Positions 60,678 through 64,000 of a stretch of 64,000 nt of DNA are shown here, one piece after another. Location: positions 186,001-250,000 of the forward strand of contig VZSE01012464.1 in assembly GCA_013398275.1 (NCBI GenBank). The letters run 5' to 3'. This DNA comes from Promerops cafer (taxonomy: Eukaryota; Chordata; Aves; Passeriformes; Nectariniidae). Below the pieces are notes generated by a model. The model worked only from the letters and a program-made list of their open reading frames with translations. It was not told the origin of the DNA and did no database searches. Both the position numbers and the translations under genes were made by a program. Within the stretch, counting starts at the first letter, position 1; every line of letters begins with the position of its first letter.

Positions 60678-63600
60678 CTGAGGAGGGAGGGAAGGGATGC
60701 AGAAAGAAGGAGAATAAGAGAAAAAAAAGAAAATGTTTAAGTTGCAGGACTGAATTTATTGCAGCAGCTTCCCACAGATGATAGACCCGGAATTCAATGT
60801 GATCTAGCCTGACCAAAGAAAGGTAGTACAATACATTTTTAATAACTGCATTTACAATATATTCCCTGTATCTGAGAAACAGCTAGATTAATTAAGAAAT
60901 AAAGGCTTCCCCCCCACTCTTTTTCCCCCTCTGTAAGTCATACTATTTAGTTCCAAAGAAATACTCTGAAGTTTTGTCTCCTCAGACATACCAAAGACAA
61001 TTCAGTGCAGGCAATACTGTTAAATCATTGTCGAAAACATCACTGTAAGCATAACATAAAAATCCAAAGACTTTTTAACACAGAGGGATGGGGCAACCTT
61101 GACTCCCTGTTTCTTTTTTATACATTTTAAAGGCCTCTCAGGGTGATGCTTTCTGTGTCAGGTTTGGAAAGTTGCTGGAGAGCAAATGTAGTGTGAATCT
61201 AACACTTGATGCATGCTCTGTTGGGAGAATATAACCTGATCTCATATGAAAATGGAAGAGATGATGTAGTAGGTCTCTTTCACATCTGTGATTCCATCCA
61301 AGAGCATTATGAATCACATTAAGTGCTTGCTGAAAAGTCACTGGGAAGATTTCCAAATGCCTCTACACAATGCAGGAGCAGCATCAGTCATGTTCTTGAA
61401 TCACAAGCATTTCCAATGGCATAGTTGGGCTAAAGTGTTTATGTAGTGTGAGGATAGCATACCCCTTGTCAAAGAGCACAACACATTCTGACAAACAGGA
61501 CTGCAAGAAGGGAGCACAGAAAAAACATGGAAGTGTTTTTTAACATGGATGGGGAAAGAAAAAATCTTCAGTAATAAGCAAGACACATCACTGAATATAT
61601 GATTGTTATCTAGGAGATATATTATTCATTTAAGGGTAGAATGCAAAAGAAAGACAGCCTAATACTCCAAATTAAATATGTGCTTCTTTCTTCTCCTCCT
61701 TTTATACAGGTTCTATTAAAAGAAGCACTGAAGAGTAGATAGAGATGCTTGCATAAGTATAAGGCCAAGATTGACACTCAAGTGGGATGTGTCAGAAATT
61801 AAAAACCTGCCTACAGGAGGGAACAAACTCATAGATGTGTCACAAGCACATCAAGAAAATAATATGTACAATATCCATTAATGATACAATACAGAATCAC
61901 AAACCCAGCATAAAACCTATGGAGAAACATCCCATTTTAGTGGCTCCCATCAGACTTGTTCCCAACTAAATTAAACTGAAGCATGTCTTCTATACAAAAT
62001 CATGATAACATGAAAATCGATTATCTAGGATACAGGTTTGCAGATGACCGGAGTAAGGAGGTACCAAATAAAAGATTAACAACTGAATTTCTATTTGACC
62101 TACTGATATTGCCAAAAAACATAATTCTAGCCAGATTTTGATTTCCCTATGTAAAATAATCCTGATGGCCTTAGACATGGAACAAAATCACCCATATCAG
62201 TGAAATAAATAAAATGCAATCAAAATGCAGATCTGAATAACTGGTATAATTTTTGAATAAATATCAACTACAGCTGTCTAAAGATTAAGATTTATCATGT
62301 ACTGATATTTACTCTAAGAGGGTATTTACTATCAACAGGATAACAGATATAGTAAATAAAAAATAAGGAATACTAAAAATACCATAGCTAATTTGAATGC
62401 TGCAAATAATAAATGACAAAATTCTCATGACATCCTCTGTATATGACACTTCATTAATCAAACCCTGCTTCTTGAAAACCACACATTGAGAAATATATGA
62501 TGAGAGAAAAATCATAAACAAGGATGAAAAAAAAAAGAAAGCAGAAAAGATTTGTCATTTCCTTCCATTTCTCCTCTTTCAATTCCAATGTGTCAAGGAA
62601 CCTCAAGATATTACATAAATTGCTTATCATTTAAATTACAATTTTTTAAATCCAGAAAAATGCACACAGCCTGTTATTACTTCCACTAAATTACAGGCAA
62701 CTCACCAAAGAAATAACCTTCTAAGGAATGAGCTGCGAATAGGAGGCTATGTGGGCTAAAACACTTTTTGCCTACAAGAAGCATTAAACAGAACCTAGTG
62801 CCAGAGATTAGCACAGTGAAATCTGTCACTTACATTAAAGAATTTGAATGGGAGGTAGTTTATTAAAGAAACTTCTGTAATGATTCAGGACCCTATTAAC
62901 ACAGTTTAGGAGATCTCCCCATAATTACCCTGTATTCCCTGTCTGATATTACAGCTCTTATCATGAAGGTGTCAGGGTAGATGAACTCTATCGTTTGTTA
63001 ACAACTGCCAAGTGACAGACTCATCTCTGGTCAAGAAGTAAACTATTCTGATCAACCATATAAATGGAAACTATGGATGCCATAACTTGAACAGATCAGA
63101 AAAATTTTCTTTTCTCTGGCCACCCTAGTGATTGCTGATGATTTGGAAACAAGAATTAATTTAGAATATAAAAATAAGACCAAAATGTTTGCCTTATCTC
63201 TTGCCAACAGAGAATCTGTACGGTTCTGGAGAAGATGCACAGAGCTTCATGGGAAGTTTGGACTGGAGAAAGAGGTACAGAGAAAATGAGAGAAAATTTA
63301 ATATGGAAAGTAGCCTGAGTAGAAAGAAGGGAGCCTTTGCAGGACAGAGAAAACTATATAAAGCAAGTCCAAATGAATTCGTACTGCACAACTCTTAATG
63401 AAGACTAAAATTATTAGCAAGTGATGAGAAACCTAAGACAAAGAAAAACTTATGTGATTTACTTTACTGTTTGCTTTTAACTTGGGATACTGAAGTAGGG
63501 CTGAAAGGACAGAAGGGTGTAAAGCCCTATATGAAACAGATGAAAACTACAGTAAGCATCAGCATCCTGCCCTTTTACTGCAGTAAAAGTGTCAAAGAAG

Positions 63601-64000
63601 TGGTTTATACTACTAAAAATTCCTTCTAGTTCTTGAGGATCTGACAATACAATATTTTGTGTGAGAGGCCTTATTCCTAAAAATGTCCCCTAACAAAAGC
63701 ATTCCATCTTGACTTAACAAGTCAAGTAATGGAAAATTTAGTGGCCACTTCAGTAACTTATTTCGGAGAGTAACAGTCATCATTGTTCAAACAAAACCAC
63801 AAAATTTACTCCTGCTTTGAATTTGTCTTGCTGTAGCACCCAGCTTCCACTAGCTCTTGTATCTATTCCCCTGCTCTGAAGAGCCCCCTCTTATCAAATT
63901 TCTCTTGTAGGCACTTAGAGACTGTGATTATATCACCCATTAACCTTCTTTCTGATAATCTAAATAAACTGAGCTCCTAAGTCTTTCTGCAGAAATCTCA
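60678..64000 (-). other. CADM2: CADM2 upstream intron, 3' end (at least 3,323 bp)
   Basis: The intron ends at the AG at 60678-60679 with an extended polypyrimidine tract (gene strand) spanning roughly 60680-60735. CADM2 first introns are known to be very long in vertebrates. Within the window no upstream exon, signal peptide or promoter is visible. A degenerate CR1 piece lies at the right edge. Confidence 0.85.
63845..64000 (-). mobile_element. Degenerate CR1-like LINE fragment (runs off window)
   Basis: The plus strand reads TCTTGTAGGCACTTAGAGAC, TGTGATTATATCACCCATTA, ACCTTCTTTCTGATAATCTA and AATAAACTGAGCTCCTAAGT. This resembles the reverse complement of the CR1 region encoding 'ggctgagagagctgggtttattcagcctggagaagagaaggct...gggtgacctgatcacagtctctaagtgcctacaag'. 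It is highly diverged and therefore old. It is the only CR1 here in the same orientation as CADM2. Confidence 0.6.

Noticed and set aside
1..64000. tRNA, rRNA, CRISPR array, riboswitch, bacterial operon or mobile-element cargo
   Set aside because: Scanning by eye found no tRNA-like box B, no regularly spaced repeats and no bacterial gene organisation; the content is avian intronic DNA.

Overview
This is vertebrate genomic DNA and almost certainly from a bird, probably a passerine or close relative. The evidence is a set of CR1 LINE 3' ends together with LTR fragments of avian ERVL-type families that I recognise from songbird genomes. Base composition is AT-rich and gene density is very low. 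There is no sign of prokaryotic, plasmid or phage content.

The only gene I can support is CADM2 (cell adhesion molecule 2, SynCAM2/Necl-3), on the minus strand. Four coding exons are visible in transcription order, from right to left: 60528-60677 (first half of the Ig V domain), 8591-8743 (second half of the V domain), 5901-6038 (start of the second Ig domain) and 1-39 (start of the next exon, cut by the window edge). All junctions are phase 1 and join in one open frame with GT-AG borders. The signal-peptide exon or exons lie beyond the right edge. The rest of Ig2, Ig3, the stalk, the transmembrane segment and the PDZ-binding tail lie beyond the left edge.

The introns, in transcription order, are at least 3.3 kb (60678 to the right edge), 51.8 kb (8744-60527), 2.55 kb (6039-8590) and 5.86 kb (40-5900). 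The large intron makes up about 80 percent of the window. It carries CR1 fragments (17.4, 19.3, 20.0, 29-29.9, 33.6, 35.5 and 57.8 kb), avian ERV LTR pieces (19.5, 27.0, 46.8 and 53.4-53.9 kb), simple repeats, and an (AT)n microsatellite interrupted by a 29-base run of N at 37622-37650. One more degenerate CR1 piece sits at the right edge.

No tRNA, rRNA, CRISPR, operon or second protein-coding gene was found. I see no new biological system here. The best leads are small: a probable extra N-glycosylation sequon in the V domain, a weak 5' splice site after the Ig2 exon, a 25-bp perfect direct repeat 2.2 kb apart, and a duplicated cluster of TAATTAA plus TTGATGCAA motifs near 41.8 kb. There is also a CpG-dense patch with a short open frame near 45.4 kb, and nearly all CR1 copies are antisense to the gene.
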